The notes: generated from the letters alone by a model not told the origin. Shown: positions 28,109 through 38,134, counted from the first letter of the stretch. The stretch: DNA of 64,000 nucleotides from Flammeovirga sp. EKP202 (GCF_014534745.1 NZ_JACVVP010000001.1:208635-272634), one strand, 5' to 3'. A program made the numbers and translations.

Positions 28109-30130
28109 ATGGCGGTTCACTTCGGACGTGACATTACCGGAAGTTTAGAAACTGTTGAAGAAAGAGAGTTTCTAGTGACAAATGGTATTGGCGGCTACTG
28201 TTCAGGAACAGTAGCCGGTTCACTCACTCGTGGATATCACGGGCTTTTGGTGTCTTCTTTAAAACCACCAATTGACCGTCGATTAATGCTTGCCAAGTTG
28301 GAAGAAACAATTACTTATAGAGGTACAGCCTTTGCATTAACTTCCAACAGATGGCAAAACGGTGCCGTTGCTCCAGAGGGCTATAAAAACATTCAGACTT
28401 TCGCTCTAGATAATTCTATCCCAACTTGGCAATATGCTTGTGCGGATGCTTTGATAGAAAAGAAAGTATGGATGAAATATGGAGAAAATACAACGTATGT
28501 GTCTTATGAAGTACTTGAAGCGGATGAAGTGGTTGAACTCCAAATCAGTGCGATTGTAGACAATAGAATTTTTCATAATACAGGACAAGTGGAATGGCCT
28601 GTTAATGTCTCAGCTATTCCATCAGGTGTGAAAATCACTTCCAATAATTCTTCTGATTTACCGCTTTACTTAAAGTTAGAAAACAGTTCTTGTACAATTT
28701 TTAATGAATTGTATCAGAATTTCCATCTGGAAGAAGAACTGAAAAGAGGGCTGAATGATACGGATTCACATGTACATCCAGCTACCTTTCAGCTTCAACT
28801 TTCAAAAGGTCAACGCATCACTTTTGTAGCTTCTACTGAAGAAAATGCAACAGCTGATGGCAATGAGCTTTCTGAAAGAATAAAAAGGGATGAGGCAGTG
28901 GTGAAGAAGTGGTTGAAAACACAAAAGTTGAAAAAGAACCAGGTTTCTGACTGGATGAAACAACTAGTTTTAGCTTCAGATCAATTTGTGGTTAATAGAG
29001 TGAGCCAAGATGATCAAAATGGCAGAAGTGTCATTGCAGGTTATCATTGGTTTGAAGACTGGGGCAGAGATACAATGATAAGTCTTACAGGCTTAACGTT
29101 GGAAACAGGGAGGTTTGATGATGCATCAAAAATTCTGAAGACATTTGCATTATATCTTAATGAAGGAATGTTGCCGAACCGTTTTCCTGATGTAAGTGAT
29201 ACACCTGAGTACAATACAATAGATGCCACTTTATGGTATTTCCAAGCTATTCATAACTACTACGAAAAGACTTCAGACTTAGCGCTCATCAAAGAACTCT
29301 ACCCAAAATTACAAGATGTTGTACATTGGCATATTCAGGGTACAAGGTACAATATCAAAATGGACCCTCAAGATCACTTATTAAGTGGTGGTCAAGAAGG
29401 AGTCCAATTGACTTGGATGGATGCAAAAGTGGGAAATCACGTAGTAACTCCAAGAATAGGAAAGCCAGTAGAGGTCAATGCACTTTGGTACAATGCCATC
29501 TGCGTAATGAACCGCTTTGCAGCACTTTTGAATGATCAAGAATCCAATTACGATACATTAGCTAATAGCATCAAACAAGGGTTTCAACGTTTTTGGAACG
29601 AAGAAAAACAATACCTTTTTGATGTATTAGACGGTCCAAACGGACATGAAGATTTACTTAGACCCAACCAGCTATTTACTATTTCTTTACCAGATTCTCC
29701 ATTGAACAAAGAGCAACAAAAGAAAGTCGTTGATATCTCTGCTGAGCATTTACTTACTTCTTTTGGTTTACGTTCTTTAGCTCCTTTTGAAAAGGAGTTC
29801 ATCGGTTTCTATGGAGGAGATCAATTCCACAGAGACAGTGCCTATCATCAAGGCACTGTTTGGGGTTGGTTACTAGGACCATTTGTGAGAGCACATCTAA
29901 AAGTATATCAAGATAAGGACCGAGCATACGATTTCCTTATGCCGGTTTCAGATCATTTGAATACATCTGGCTTGGGAACAATAAGTGAAATTTTTGATGG
30001 TGATGCTCCATTCACACCAAAGGGCTGTATTGCACAGGCTTGGAGTGTTGCACAAATTATTGAAGCGTTTCATGCTATTGAAACCTTAACTACTACGTCT
30101 CAATCTAAACAAAATTTAGTATCAGTATGA
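28109..30130 (+). CDS. Amylo-alpha-1,6-glucosidase / glycogen debranching enzyme-like (GH133-like)
   Basis: 673 residues. The N-terminal ITGSLETVEEREFLVTNGIG and SLTRGYHGLLVSSL stretches are typical of bacterial glycogen-debranching enzymes. The C-terminal (alpha/alpha)6-barrel carries WFEDWGRDTMISLTGL, LTWMDAK and YHQGTVWGWLLGPF. It should trim alpha-1,6-glucosyl branches from glycogen or limit dextrins in the cytoplasm. It starts 2 bases after the propeller gene and overlaps the next gene by 4 (ATGA), so it is part of the operon. This links the oxidative genes to glucose released from alpha-glucan. Confidence 0.85.
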   Translation: MAVHFGRDITGSLETVEEREFLVTNGIGGYCSGTVAGSLTRGYHGLLVSSLKPPIDRRLMLAKLEETITYRGTAFALTSNRWQNGAVAPEGYKNIQTFALDNSIPTWQYACADALIEKKVWMKYGENTTYVSYEVLEADEVVELQISAIVDNRIFHNTGQVEWPVNVSAIPSGVKITSNNSSDLPLYLKLENSSCTIFNELYQNFHLEEELKRGLNDTDSHVHPATFQLQLSKGQRITFVASTEENATADGNELSERIKRDEAVVKKWLKTQKLKKNQVSDWMKQLVLASDQFVVNRVSQDDQNGRSVIAGYHWFEDWGRDTMISLTGLTLETGRFDDASKILKTFALYLNEGMLPNRFPDVSDTPEYNTIDATLWYFQAIHNYYEKTSDLALIKELYPKLQDVVHWHIQGTRYNIKMDPQDHLLSGGQEGVQLTWMDAKVGNHVVTPRIGKPVEVNALWYNAICVMNRFAALLNDQESNYDTLANSIKQGFQRFWNEEKQYLFDVLDGPNGHEDLLRPNQLFTISLPDSPLNKEQQKKVVDISAEHLLTSFGLRSLAPFEKEFIGFYGGDQFHRDSAYHQGTVWGWLLGPFVRAHLKVYQDKDRAYDFLMPVSDHLNTSGLGTISEIFDGDAPFTPKGCIAQAWSVAQIIEAFHAIETLTTTSQSKQNLVSV

Positions 30131-32826
30131 CATTAAATAAAGAACAAGAAAGACTAGCAAAAGCATATTCTACTCAACAAGATCATGAAGAGTGGCTGGA
30201 GTGGGGACCCTATTTATCCGAACGTCAATGGGGAACTGTAAGAGAAGATTACAGTTCTGATGGTAATGCTTGGGATTACTTTCCACACGATCAAGCAAGG
30301 TCAAGAGCCTATCGTTGGGGGGAAGATGGATTGGCAGGGATTTCTGATCCAAAACAAAAACTATGTTTTGCCTTAAGCCTTTGGAATGGCAATGATCCTA
30401 TTCTAAAAGAAAGACTGTTTGGTTTAACCAATAGCGAAGGAAATCATGGTGAGGATGTAAAAGAATATTATTTTTATCAAGATAATACACCTACTCATAG
30501 TTACATGAAGTGGTTGTATAAATACCCTCAAAAGGCATTTCCATATCAAGATTTGATTGATGAAAATGCAAGACGTAAGCAGTTTCCTCACTCCATGGAG
30601 TATGAGCTGATTGATACGGGTATTTTTGAAGAAGACCGTTATTTTGATGTGCAAGTGGAGTATGCGAAATCTTCACCTACAGACGTATTGGTCAAGATTA
30701 AAGTGACGAATCATGGTCCGGATAAAGCACCGATTCATCTTTTACCAACTTTATGGTTTAGAAATACTTGGTCTTGGTTTTTTGATGTAAAAGCACCTGT
30801 GATTGAAGGTGTTACAAAAGGTAATATTGGGATACTAAAAGCGAGTTCTGATACGGATGGAAGTTCAGATGAGATGGCTTTGTACTGTGAAAATCCGGAG
30901 GAGCTTTTCTTTGTCGATAATGAAACAAATAATAAAAAACTGTTCAATTCTGAAAATAAAACAAAGTATCCCAAAGACGGTATCAATGATCATTTAATTC
31001 ATGGTACAGCCTCAGTAAACCCAGAGTTGAAAGGTTCTAAATCAAGTGCTTATTATTATTTTGAGTTAGAAAGTGGAGCAACGCAAGAAATAAACTTAAG
31101 GTTTACAAAAGATCTTGATAATCAAGCTCCTTTTGGTGATGCTTTCGAAAAAGTATTTACAGATAGAATTGCGGAAGCAGATACTTTTTATGAAAACATT
31201 TCTCCAACTACCTTATCAGATGAGCAGAAGATGATCCAACGTCAGGCCTATGCAGGTATGTTGTGGAGTAAGCAATATTACTTGTATGTAGTTTCTGATT
31301 GGTTAAAAGGAGATCCTGTTGGACCTACACCTCCGGAAAGCAGAAACAGAAATAAGGAATGGAGTCACTTCTATGCGGATAACATCTTAACGATGCCGGA
31401 TAAATGGGAATACCCTTGGTTTGCTGCTTGGGATTTATGTTTCCAAACGGTGGTATTTTCAAGAGTGGATATTGAATTTGCGAAAAAGCAATTACTCTTC
31501 TTATCGCATGAGTGGTATATGTCACCAAAAGGTGCAATACCTGCTTATGAGTGGTCCTTTAGTGATATCAACCCTCCTCTCCACGCTTGGGCTGCTTTGA
31601 AAATTCATGAAATAGATAAAGAACTAAACGGAGATAAAGCTGATACACAATTCTTAGCTGATATTTTCAGACATTGTTTAATGAACTTTACTTGGTGGGT
31701 GAATCAAGTAGATAAGGACAATAATAACCTGTTTGAAGGTGGATTCTTAGGTTTGGATAATATCTCTATCATCAATAGAAGTGACCTTTCCAACCTAGAA
31801 CAACGATTAGGTGTGGGAGTGAACATGAATCAATCCGACGGTACAAGTTGGGTCGGGATGTTCTGTCTTAAAATGATGGATATAGCCAATGTTTTAAGTA
31901 TTGAAAATCATTCAGAATATGCTCACTTGGTAAGTAAGTTCTTCCAACATTTTGTGTTTGTAGCAGATGCAATGAACATGGATAGAACGGAATGTAAAAT
32001 CAATCTTTGGGATGACGATGATGAGTTCTATTATGACTTCCTAACGGTTTATGAACAACCGACTAAGTATCATTCAGTGAAGTTGAGATCTTTGGTGGGT
32101 GTGATTGCTTTATTCCCTGTCGCTACCGTTGATTTCACAAAACTAGAAGAACATAGTGCCAAATCTTTACAAGAAAGATTGGATTGGTTCATAGACAAGC
32201 ACCCCGAACTTTTAGAGCATGTCAAGACGACTTCTGATAAAGATACAAACAAGATGCTACTCTCGTTTGTCGATCCAGAAAGACTGGTGAAAATACTATT
32301 GAGAGTATTTGATGAGATGGAATTCTTAAGTCCACATGGTATTCGAGGTATTTCGAAAGTTTATGAAGATCAACCTTATACATTGGATCTACAACGTAAT
32401 AATGTGACCCTTCAAGAACAATATGCACCAGCAGAATCATTGAATCATGCCTTTGGAGGTAACTCCAACTGGAGAGGCCCTGTATGGTTCCCAATCAACT
32501 ATTTATTGATTGAAACACTCATAAAATACAATGAATTCTTAGGGGAAGATTTCCAAGTGGAATATCCTTCGAAGTCTGGAAATATGATGCATCTCGGAGA
32601 TATCGCCAAAGATCTATCGAAGCGTTTGATTGGCATTTTTGAAAAAGATCAAAATGGTAACCGTCCCGTATTTGGAGGAAATCAGACCTTCCAAAAAGAT
32701 GAAAGATGGAACAACAATATTTTGTTCTATGAATATTTCCACGGTGATATCGGTGCAGGTATCGGGGCGTCACATCAAACAGGCTGGACAGGTCTTGTCG
32801 CTGAATTACTTCAAACTCTTAAATAA
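30127..32826 (+). CDS. GH63-like glucosidase (MGH1-type)
   Basis: 899 residues, matching the long bacterial 'glucosidase' group related to GH63 mannosyl-oligosaccharide glucosidase/mannosylglycerate hydrolase. Signatures: N-terminal WLEWGPYLSERQWGTVREDY, the barrel segments EYPWFAAWDLCFQTV and NWRGPVWFPINYLLIE, and HQTGWTGLVAELL at the end. No signal peptide. The start ATG overlaps the preceding stop (ATGA) and the next gene follows 8 bases later, so it is coupled in the operon. The natural substrate is unknown; release of glucose from an alpha-glucoside is the likeliest role. Confidence 0.8.
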   Translation: MTLNKEQERLAKAYSTQQDHEEWLEWGPYLSERQWGTVREDYSSDGNAWDYFPHDQARSRAYRWGEDGLAGISDPKQKLCFALSLWNGNDPILKERLFGLTNSEGNHGEDVKEYYFYQDNTPTHSYMKWLYKYPQKAFPYQDLIDENARRKQFPHSMEYELIDTGIFEEDRYFDVQVEYAKSSPTDVLVKIKVTNHGPDKAPIHLLPTLWFRNTWSWFFDVKAPVIEGVTKGNIGILKASSDTDGSSDEMALYCENPEELFFVDNETNNKKLFNSENKTKYPKDGINDHLIHGTASVNPELKGSKSSAYYYFELESGATQEINLRFTKDLDNQAPFGDAFEKVFTDRIAEADTFYENISPTTLSDEQKMIQRQAYAGMLWSKQYYLYVVSDWLKGDPVGPTPPESRNRNKEWSHFYADNILTMPDKWEYPWFAAWDLCFQTVVFSRVDIEFAKKQLLFLSHEWYMSPKGAIPAYEWSFSDINPPLHAWAALKIHEIDKELNGDKADTQFLADIFRHCLMNFTWWVNQVDKDNNNLFEGGFLGLDNISIINRSDLSNLEQRLGVGVNMNQSDGTSWVGMFCLKMMDIANVLSIENHSEYAHLVSKFFQHFVFVADAMNMDRTECKINLWDDDDEFYYDFLTVYEQPTKYHSVKLRSLVGVIALFPVATVDFTKLEEHSAKSLQERLDWFIDKHPELLEHVKTTSDKDTNKMLLSFVDPERLVKILLRVFDEMEFLSPHGIRGISKVYEDQPYTLDLQRNNVTLQEQYAPAESLNHAFGGNSNWRGPVWFPINYLLIETLIKYNEFLGEDFQVEYPSKSGNMMHLGDIAKDLSKRLIGIFEKDQNGNRPVFGGNQTFQKDERWNNNILFYEYFHGDIGAGIGASHQTGWTGLVAELLQTLK

Positions 32827-32834
32827 CGAAAACA

Positions 32835-33746
32835 ATGAAAACTCCATTTAATAAAGAAAAAGTATATATAGGAATTACTCCTACATCATGGTGGAACGAT
32901 GATTTTTTAGACATCGATATTGGAATTCCATTTGAACAATGTGTATCTGAAATGGCTTTAGCCGGCTATGAAGGTTGTAGTGTGGGGCATAAATACCCTA
33001 AAGATCCTGAAGTATTAAAATATGCTTTAGATATTAGAGGACTTCGTGTTTCTGAACCTTGGACGAGTACCTATTTTACCATCAAAGATATGTATGATAA
33101 AACGGTAGAGGACTTTAATAAGTCATTAGAGTTTATCAAGTCGATGGGGGGAACGGATATCGTAGTGGCTGAACTTGGGGGTTCCTCGCACCAACAACCT
33201 ATTGCATTGAAAGCCAATAAAGCCGTATTTAATGATGAACAATGGCAAGCATTGGCAGACGGATTGAACCACATTGGTAAAATTGCTACTGACAATGGTA
33301 TGAATTTATGTTATCACCATCATATGGGAACAGGTGTGATGACAAGACCTGAAGTAGACCGTTTGATGGAAATGACAAACCCAGCATTTGTTCATTTATT
33401 ATTTGATACAGGACACATTCGTTTTGCAGGTGGAGATCCATTAGAAATGGCGATGGACTATGCACATCGTATCAAACACGTTCACCTAAAAAATATTCGT
33501 CAACCGATCATGAATCAGTCTGATGAGCAGGAGATGTCATTCAAAGAATCTATTGAAGCAGGTATTTTCACTGTTCCAGGTGATGAAGAAGGTTGCATTG
33601 ACTTTGAGCCTATTTTTGAAACATTAGCGGAAAATAATTTCGAAGGTTGGTTAGTGGTTGAAGCAGAACAGAATCCTGCAAACGCTTATCCTTTGAAATA
33701 TGCTAAAATGGGTAGAGAATACATCAAAAAAGTAACGGGAATATAA
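32835..33746 (+). CDS. IolE-like keto-sugar/inosose dehydratase (TIM barrel)
   Basis: 303 residues of the AP-endonuclease-2/sugar phosphate isomerase fold. It resembles myo-inosose-2 dehydratase (IolE), with GITPTSWWNDD at the N-terminus, CYHHHMGTGVMTRPEVDRLM, LLFDTGHI and HVHLKNIR carrying the metal-binding His/Asp/Glu set. IolE dehydrates 2-keto-myo-inositol. No other inositol genes (iolB/C/D/G) are nearby, so here it may act on a keto-sugar made by the GMC enzymes. Related folds also occur in 3-keto-glycoside pathways. Last gene of the operon, followed by a terminator. Confidence 0.78.
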   Translation: MKTPFNKEKVYIGITPTSWWNDDFLDIDIGIPFEQCVSEMALAGYEGCSVGHKYPKDPEVLKYALDIRGLRVSEPWTSTYFTIKDMYDKTVEDFNKSLEFIKSMGGTDIVVAELGGSSHQQPIALKANKAVFNDEQWQALADGLNHIGKIATDNGMNLCYHHHMGTGVMTRPEVDRLMEMTNPAFVHLLFDTGHIRFAGGDPLEMAMDYAHRIKHVHLKNIRQPIMNQSDEQEMSFKESIEAGIFTVPGDEEGCIDFEPIFETLAENNFEGWLVVEAEQNPANAYPLKYAKMGREYIKKVTGI

Positions 33747-33803
33747 AATGTAATTGTGTGTTCATTGTCATTACGGTAATGACTTATTGTATGAGCATAT
33801 TGG

Positions 33804-33840
33804 ACTCCCTACGAGAATTTTTCTTGTGGGGAGTTTTTTT
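33804..33840 (+). terminator. Intrinsic terminator of the sugar-oxidation operon
   Basis: ACTCCCTACGAGAA / TTCTTGTGGGGAGT stem followed by TTTTTTT. Confidence 0.85.
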
Positions 33841-33890
33841 CTTTGTACAAAAACAAAGCAAAAAAGTAAAGACTTAGAAAACAAAATCAA
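33841..33890. repeat. Dispersed repeat family 2, fragment e (inverted)
   Basis: AAAAACAAAGCAAAAAAG followed by AAAGACTTAGAA resembles the reverse complement of the family core (AAAAACGAAGCAAAAAA ... GGCTTAGAAGTC). Short and diverged. Confidence 0.45.
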
Positions 33891-33905
33891 TCTTAACATA
33901 AGATT

Positions 33906-34067
33906 TAAGTACTAAGCCAAAAATATATCATAGTTAATTCTAATTTATTTTTTGTGAGTACAACGCTAAAAAACGTATGAATAGTGGTTCTATTGAAAGT
34001 TTTTTGAAGGAAGTAATCGCAAAACAATAAATAGAATTAGTATTAAATAATTTTGTCTTGGTACTTA
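33906..34067. repeat. MITE-like element, copy B (inverted relative to A)
   Basis: 162 bp, starting TAAGTACTAAGCCAAAAA and ending with its inverted partner TTTTGTCTTGGTACTTA. Its reverse complement matches copy A closely. A perfect outward-facing TAnnTTTG (TAATTTTG, 34048-34055) lies near the right end, pointing at the Kef gene 188 bases away. Confidence 0.88.
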
Positions 34068-34242
34068 GCACTAATAAAATAGCAATCATACTATTGATTT
34101 GATACTTGTTATTGAAGAACATAAGCAATTTTAACGGCTCAACGTTCCCATAAATCATTTTATATGCTTATTTTATTTCCGCAATAGAAATGAGATTGAT
34201 TAACAACATACAGTAACCAACTGTCAAAACTAGAGATATTAT

Positions 34243-35850
34243 ATGACCGAAGAGATTATACTAATCATACTTACGACTTTTATAACAGGTTTTATTGCCT
34301 TTAAATCCAAATTTCCTCCTCTCGTTGGGTTTTTGATTGCTGGATTCTTGTTGCATACGTTTGGCGTAGAAAGCAATGAAATTATCCAGTGGCTCGCAGA
34401 TACAGGGGTTACTCTTTTACTTTTTACCATTGGTTTAAAATTAGATATCAAAATGCTGATTGGAAAGCATATTTGGTTGAGTGCCCTGGTTCATAACCTT
34501 GGGACTACTCTTTACTTTTTTCTAGCCTTGTGGGGATTACAGGTGATGGGAATATCACTATTGACATCTTTGGGGTACATTGAGCTTCTTTTAGTAGCTT
34601 TTGCATTATCATTTTCAAGTACTGTTTTCGCCATTAAAACCCTTCAAGAAAAAGGGGTGATGAATGCTATTTATGGTGCTTTGTCTATTGGTGTATTGGT
34701 AATGCAGGATATATTTGCTGTAGTTTTTATGACGATCAGTACAGGAAAAGTGCCCGAAGTTTGGGCTTTCTTATTGTTTGGATTACCTCTGTTAAGACCG
34801 CTTTTTTATAAGGTGATGGATATTGTTGAGCACGGTGAAATGCTAGTCATTTTTGGTGTTTTCATGTGTTTTGTGATGGGTTCAGGACTTTTTGCAGAAG
34901 CAGGTTTAAAGCCGGATTTAGGGGCCTTAATTATAGGTGTACTACTATCTGGGCATCCTAAAGCTTCTGAATTATCAAAGTCTTTATTCAACATTAAAGA
35001 GTTACTATTGGTTTGTTTTTTCTTGGATATAGGACTTTCCACTTCGTTAAGTACTTCTGCTATAATATTCGCATTAGTTTTGGTGTTACTATTACCTCTT
35101 AAAGGTTGGTTATATTTTAGAATTTTCGATCTCTTCAATTTTAGAGTAAGAACGTCTGTATTCAGTGCTTTGACTTTAATGAATTACAGTGAATTTGGAT
35201 TGATTGTAGGTGGACTAGGGTACAAGTTTGGGTGGATTTCAGGTGAATTATTAGTAAGTATTGCGGTGGCCGTTTCTCTCTCATTTATCATTGCTTCACC
35301 TATTAACAATTGGAGTAATGAAGTATATCAGTTTTTGGCAAAAATCAAGAAAGAAAATAGCCGTTTGAATAAAATGGACCAAATGCTGAAAACTGGAGAG
35401 TCCAAGATTTTAATTCTAGGAATGGGCCGTATTGGTACGGGTATTTATGATGAAATCAATAAGGTTTACCAAGGTACTGTATTGGGTGTTGATGTAAAAG
35501 AAGGTGCAGTTGAATCTCAATTGGAAGAAGGTCGAAATGCGATTCTTGGTGATGCAATAGATTGGGATTTTTGGCACAGGATAAAAGACATCAATCAGTT
35601 TGATATGATTCTCTTTGCGATGCCACATCATCATTCTAACGATTTAGCTTTTCGTCAACTCAAACACTTAAACTTTAAAGGGAAAACTGCTGCGATTGTG
35701 GAATATTCAGATCAGATCGATCAATTGAAAGCAGAAGGAATGGATGCCGTTTATAATGTGTACAGAGAAGCAGGTAAAGGTTTTGCACAACACGTTATCG
35801 AACAATTTTCTGACAATACCATTTCTATTGCGTACAAAGCAACGCATTAA
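34243..35850 (+). CDS. Kef-type monovalent cation:proton antiporter (CPA2) with TrkA-N domain
   Basis: 535 residues. About 12 membrane segments fill residues 1-370, of the CPA2/Kef type (LLLFTIGLKLDIKML; the SSTVFAIK and PDLGALIIGVLLSGHP stretches are typical). A cytoplasmic TrkA-N/RCK nucleotide-binding domain begins at about residue 387 with ILILGMGRIGTG. There is no TrkA-C domain. The protein should exchange K+ or Na+ for protons at the inner membrane, gated by nucleotide or redox state. Single gene; MITE copy B lies upstream. No terminator of normal form follows, but a perfect inverted repeat does. Confidence 0.87.
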   Translation: MTEEIILIILTTFITGFIAFKSKFPPLVGFLIAGFLLHTFGVESNEIIQWLADTGVTLLLFTIGLKLDIKMLIGKHIWLSALVHNLGTTLYFFLALWGLQVMGISLLTSLGYIELLLVAFALSFSSTVFAIKTLQEKGVMNAIYGALSIGVLVMQDIFAVVFMTISTGKVPEVWAFLLFGLPLLRPLFYKVMDIVEHGEMLVIFGVFMCFVMGSGLFAEAGLKPDLGALIIGVLLSGHPKASELSKSLFNIKELLLVCFFLDIGLSTSLSTSAIIFALVLVLLLPLKGWLYFRIFDLFNFRVRTSVFSALTLMNYSEFGLIVGGLGYKFGWISGELLVSIAVAVSLSFIIASPINNWSNEVYQFLAKIKKENSRLNKMDQMLKTGESKILILGMGRIGTGIYDEINKVYQGTVLGVDVKEGAVESQLEEGRNAILGDAIDWDFWHRIKDINQFDMILFAMPHHHSNDLAFRQLKHLNFKGKTAAIVEYSDQIDQLKAEGMDAVYNVYREAGKGFAQHVIEQFSDNTISIAYKATH

Positions 35851-35900
35851 AGGGATGGAAGTTGAGAATGAGGAAAAATACTTTTTTTTTGACCAAATAT

Positions 35901-35946
35901 TCAAGTACCATGACAAAAGTTCTAAAACTTATGTCATGGTACTTGA
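35901..35946. repeat. 15-bp perfect inverted repeat without T-tract
   Basis: TCAAGTACCATGACA and its exact reverse complement, separated by 16 bases, 50 bases after the Kef stop codon. The poly-T (ten T) is on the 5' side of the stem, not the 3' side, so it is not a standard terminator in either direction. Confidence 0.7.
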
Positions 35947-36076
35947 AGGCACATCAATAGGATTATTTTATTAACCTATTTTATCTGATGAGTAACCTTT
36001 TTTGTCCATTATTAAGGCGGTTGTTAGCGATTTGTAATTACCCTATTACATTTATATAGCAAAGAAAACTTTTATT

Positions 36077-37924
36077 ATGCTATACAACAGCAAACTATTA
36101 TTAGTACTGACTTTATTGTGTACTCTTTTTTATTCATGCGCAGAGGAAGACGTAGAACAAAAAATTGAAGAAGAGCTAGATATTGAGTTACCAACTCTAT
36201 CTATTCAAGAAATTGATTATTTCAGAGGGGTTGATACTTTGGAGGTAGACCTTGGAGATTATTCTTCAGATATTATCAATATCGACGATATCTATTTTAC
36301 TTTAGATAGTAAATTGTTAGAGTCAACTTATGCCAATGAAAATGGTAAACACCAAGTAATTTTTGATTCTAAACAACTTGCTGATGGGATGTATAATATT
36401 TCAGCTACTGTAAAATTTTCAAGTGATGAAACATTAGAAGGAAATGAAATTTCAAAAGAATTAATGGTTGACATCGATAATTTTCTACCATCAATTTTTG
36501 TGGAATCAGGTTATTCAAACTCTTTAGACAATAAGTATGAGAATATAAATGGGGACTGGGTAGCAAGAACAGAGACATATGACTATTTGATTTCCTATAT
36601 AGTGGTAGATGAAAATTTAAACCCGGTATCAGAATTTTTCACAGAAGATGGTTCAGGAATAAATGAAACAATAGAATTACCAAAATCTGTCAAAGGACAA
36701 GAATTTAAACTGATCAAATTCGAGAGTAGAATGATCGAAAGTTTTGCAGGTTTTGAGGGGTCAGAACCTTTATGGGATTATATTCGAGATTACCGTAATA
36801 TAGGTATTGAAGAATTTCCATCTCAAGGTGAAGGTATTGAATTGAATATTTTTAGAAGATCAGGTGCAAGGTTGAAATCAGGTGAGAAAACTGTAGTTGT
36901 TGCTATATCTAAGTCGTTTGAAAGACATTTCGGCTATTCAACTGCATTTGATTTGTCGGCTGATGACTCGTATGATTATATCTCATCCACAAGGTCTGAA
37001 TTAGATATTACAGCGATATCTGAAGCTGGTTTGAATAGTGTTCGTAGCTATCCCGTTCCAATTACAAGTGGTGAAAAAGGAATAATTGTTTCATTAGATA
37101 TGATAAATGACGGGGATACTGTCTTTATTGAAGAATCAGATTTAAAAGAGTCAACCAAAGTAAATTTATCATGTGAAAATCTTCGATTGGCTTATGAATA
37201 TCAAGGGATAAAGATTGTAGGAGCTGAACTTTACTTTACAGGTGTAGAATCAGGTGACCTAAAAGAGTACCGAATATTTGATTACATCAATGTGGATAAC
37301 TCAAAACTTACTTATGTTAGTCTAAAAGAAATTCAAGGTCCAATAATAAATAGTACTAGAGTGAACTATTCTGGATTTATTTCTGAAATAAAAAGTCTAG
37401 ATGAATCATTTAAAGAGCCTTATAAAACTGATTCATTCGATTATAGTGTTTCTGATGATGAAATTATCTTAAACCCTTATGCACATGATATCAATAAAGA
37501 AAATGTTTATAACACTATTGTATACTCATTAGAGAGACCTGTGGAAGGTAAAACAGAATTCTACTTTGGCATCGGTGTGAGTACTGAAAGAAATCACAAA
37601 TTGACCCTACCCAAAAATCTAGTTTTAGATGGAATTTCTGAAATCCAGAACGGAAAATTTTCAGACTTTTTTACAAATGAAATAACTGGTTTTTCTTTAG
37701 CAAGTTCTTCCTCTAAAAATGACCTAATAGGAGTTTTTGAAATTAACTCATACCGTGTTTATGCTCAATTTGATAACAATGGAAACCCAATAGTTGGAGA
37801 ATCTAATAATAAAAATGTAGTAGAGTATGAGGCAAAACAATTGGCTAGCGTACAAAATGAAGAGCAATTCATAAATGCGTCTTATAGTTTGATGCAAAAA
37901 CATGAGCATGAAAGAAAGAAGTAA
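36077..37924 (+). CDS. Large lipoprotein of unknown function
   Basis: 615 residues. A lipoprotein signal peptide (MLYNSKLLLVLTLLCTLFYSC) has lipobox FYSC at about residue 21, followed by an acidic EEDVEQK...EEELD segment often seen on exported Bacteroidota lipoproteins. The rest is predicted beta-rich and acidic; the early part (about 45-130) looks like an Ig/cadherin-like strand pattern. I recognise no enzyme motif or T9SS domain. It is monocistronic, between an inverted repeat and a strong terminator. Outer-membrane or surface anchoring is inferred. Confidence 0.75.
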   Translation: MLYNSKLLLVLTLLCTLFYSCAEEDVEQKIEEELDIELPTLSIQEIDYFRGVDTLEVDLGDYSSDIINIDDIYFTLDSKLLESTYANENGKHQVIFDSKQLADGMYNISATVKFSSDETLEGNEISKELMVDIDNFLPSIFVESGYSNSLDNKYENINGDWVARTETYDYLISYIVVDENLNPVSEFFTEDGSGINETIELPKSVKGQEFKLIKFESRMIESFAGFEGSEPLWDYIRDYRNIGIEEFPSQGEGIELNIFRRSGARLKSGEKTVVVAISKSFERHFGYSTAFDLSADDSYDYISSTRSELDITAISEAGLNSVRSYPVPITSGEKGIIVSLDMINDGDTVFIEESDLKESTKVNLSCENLRLAYEYQGIKIVGAELYFTGVESGDLKEYRIFDYINVDNSKLTYVSLKEIQGPIINSTRVNYSGFISEIKSLDESFKEPYKTDSFDYSVSDDEIILNPYAHDINKENVYNTIVYSLERPVEGKTEFYFGIGVSTERNHKLTLPKNLVLDGISEIQNGKFSDFFTNEITGFSLASSSSKNDLIGVFEINSYRVYAQFDNNGNPIVGESNNKNVVEYEAKQLASVQNEEQFINASYSLMQKHEHERKK

Positions 37925-37947
37925 ATAATAAATACATAAAAACGAGA

Positions 37948-37975
37948 AGCCACCCTCACCAGGTGGCTTTTTGTT
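37948..37975 (+). terminator. Intrinsic terminator after the lipoprotein gene
   Basis: AAGCCACC / GGTGGCTT stem, 7-base loop, followed by TTTTGTTTTT. Confidence 0.9.
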
Positions 37976-38134
37976 TTTATGTACTTCTTTGATTTCATTA
38001 CTGAGTACACCGTAAACTAAGTTTCCGAATGTTTGTGGCTTTTAGAAATCAGGAGATTTCTGTTGATCAATAGGATACGAATGCCGCTTACGCTAAACAT
38101 TTTCACCAGTGGAATTATTCATTTGGTAGTGGAA

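Noticed and set aside
34200..34252. AACATACAGT before the Kef gene as a fifth copy of the shared promoter element
   Set aside because: The rest of the element does not match and the expected -7 position would fall inside the coding region.
35744..35974. 76-residue frame overlapping the end of the Kef gene
   Set aside because: Mostly inside the Kef coding region in another frame; the rest covers an inverted repeat.
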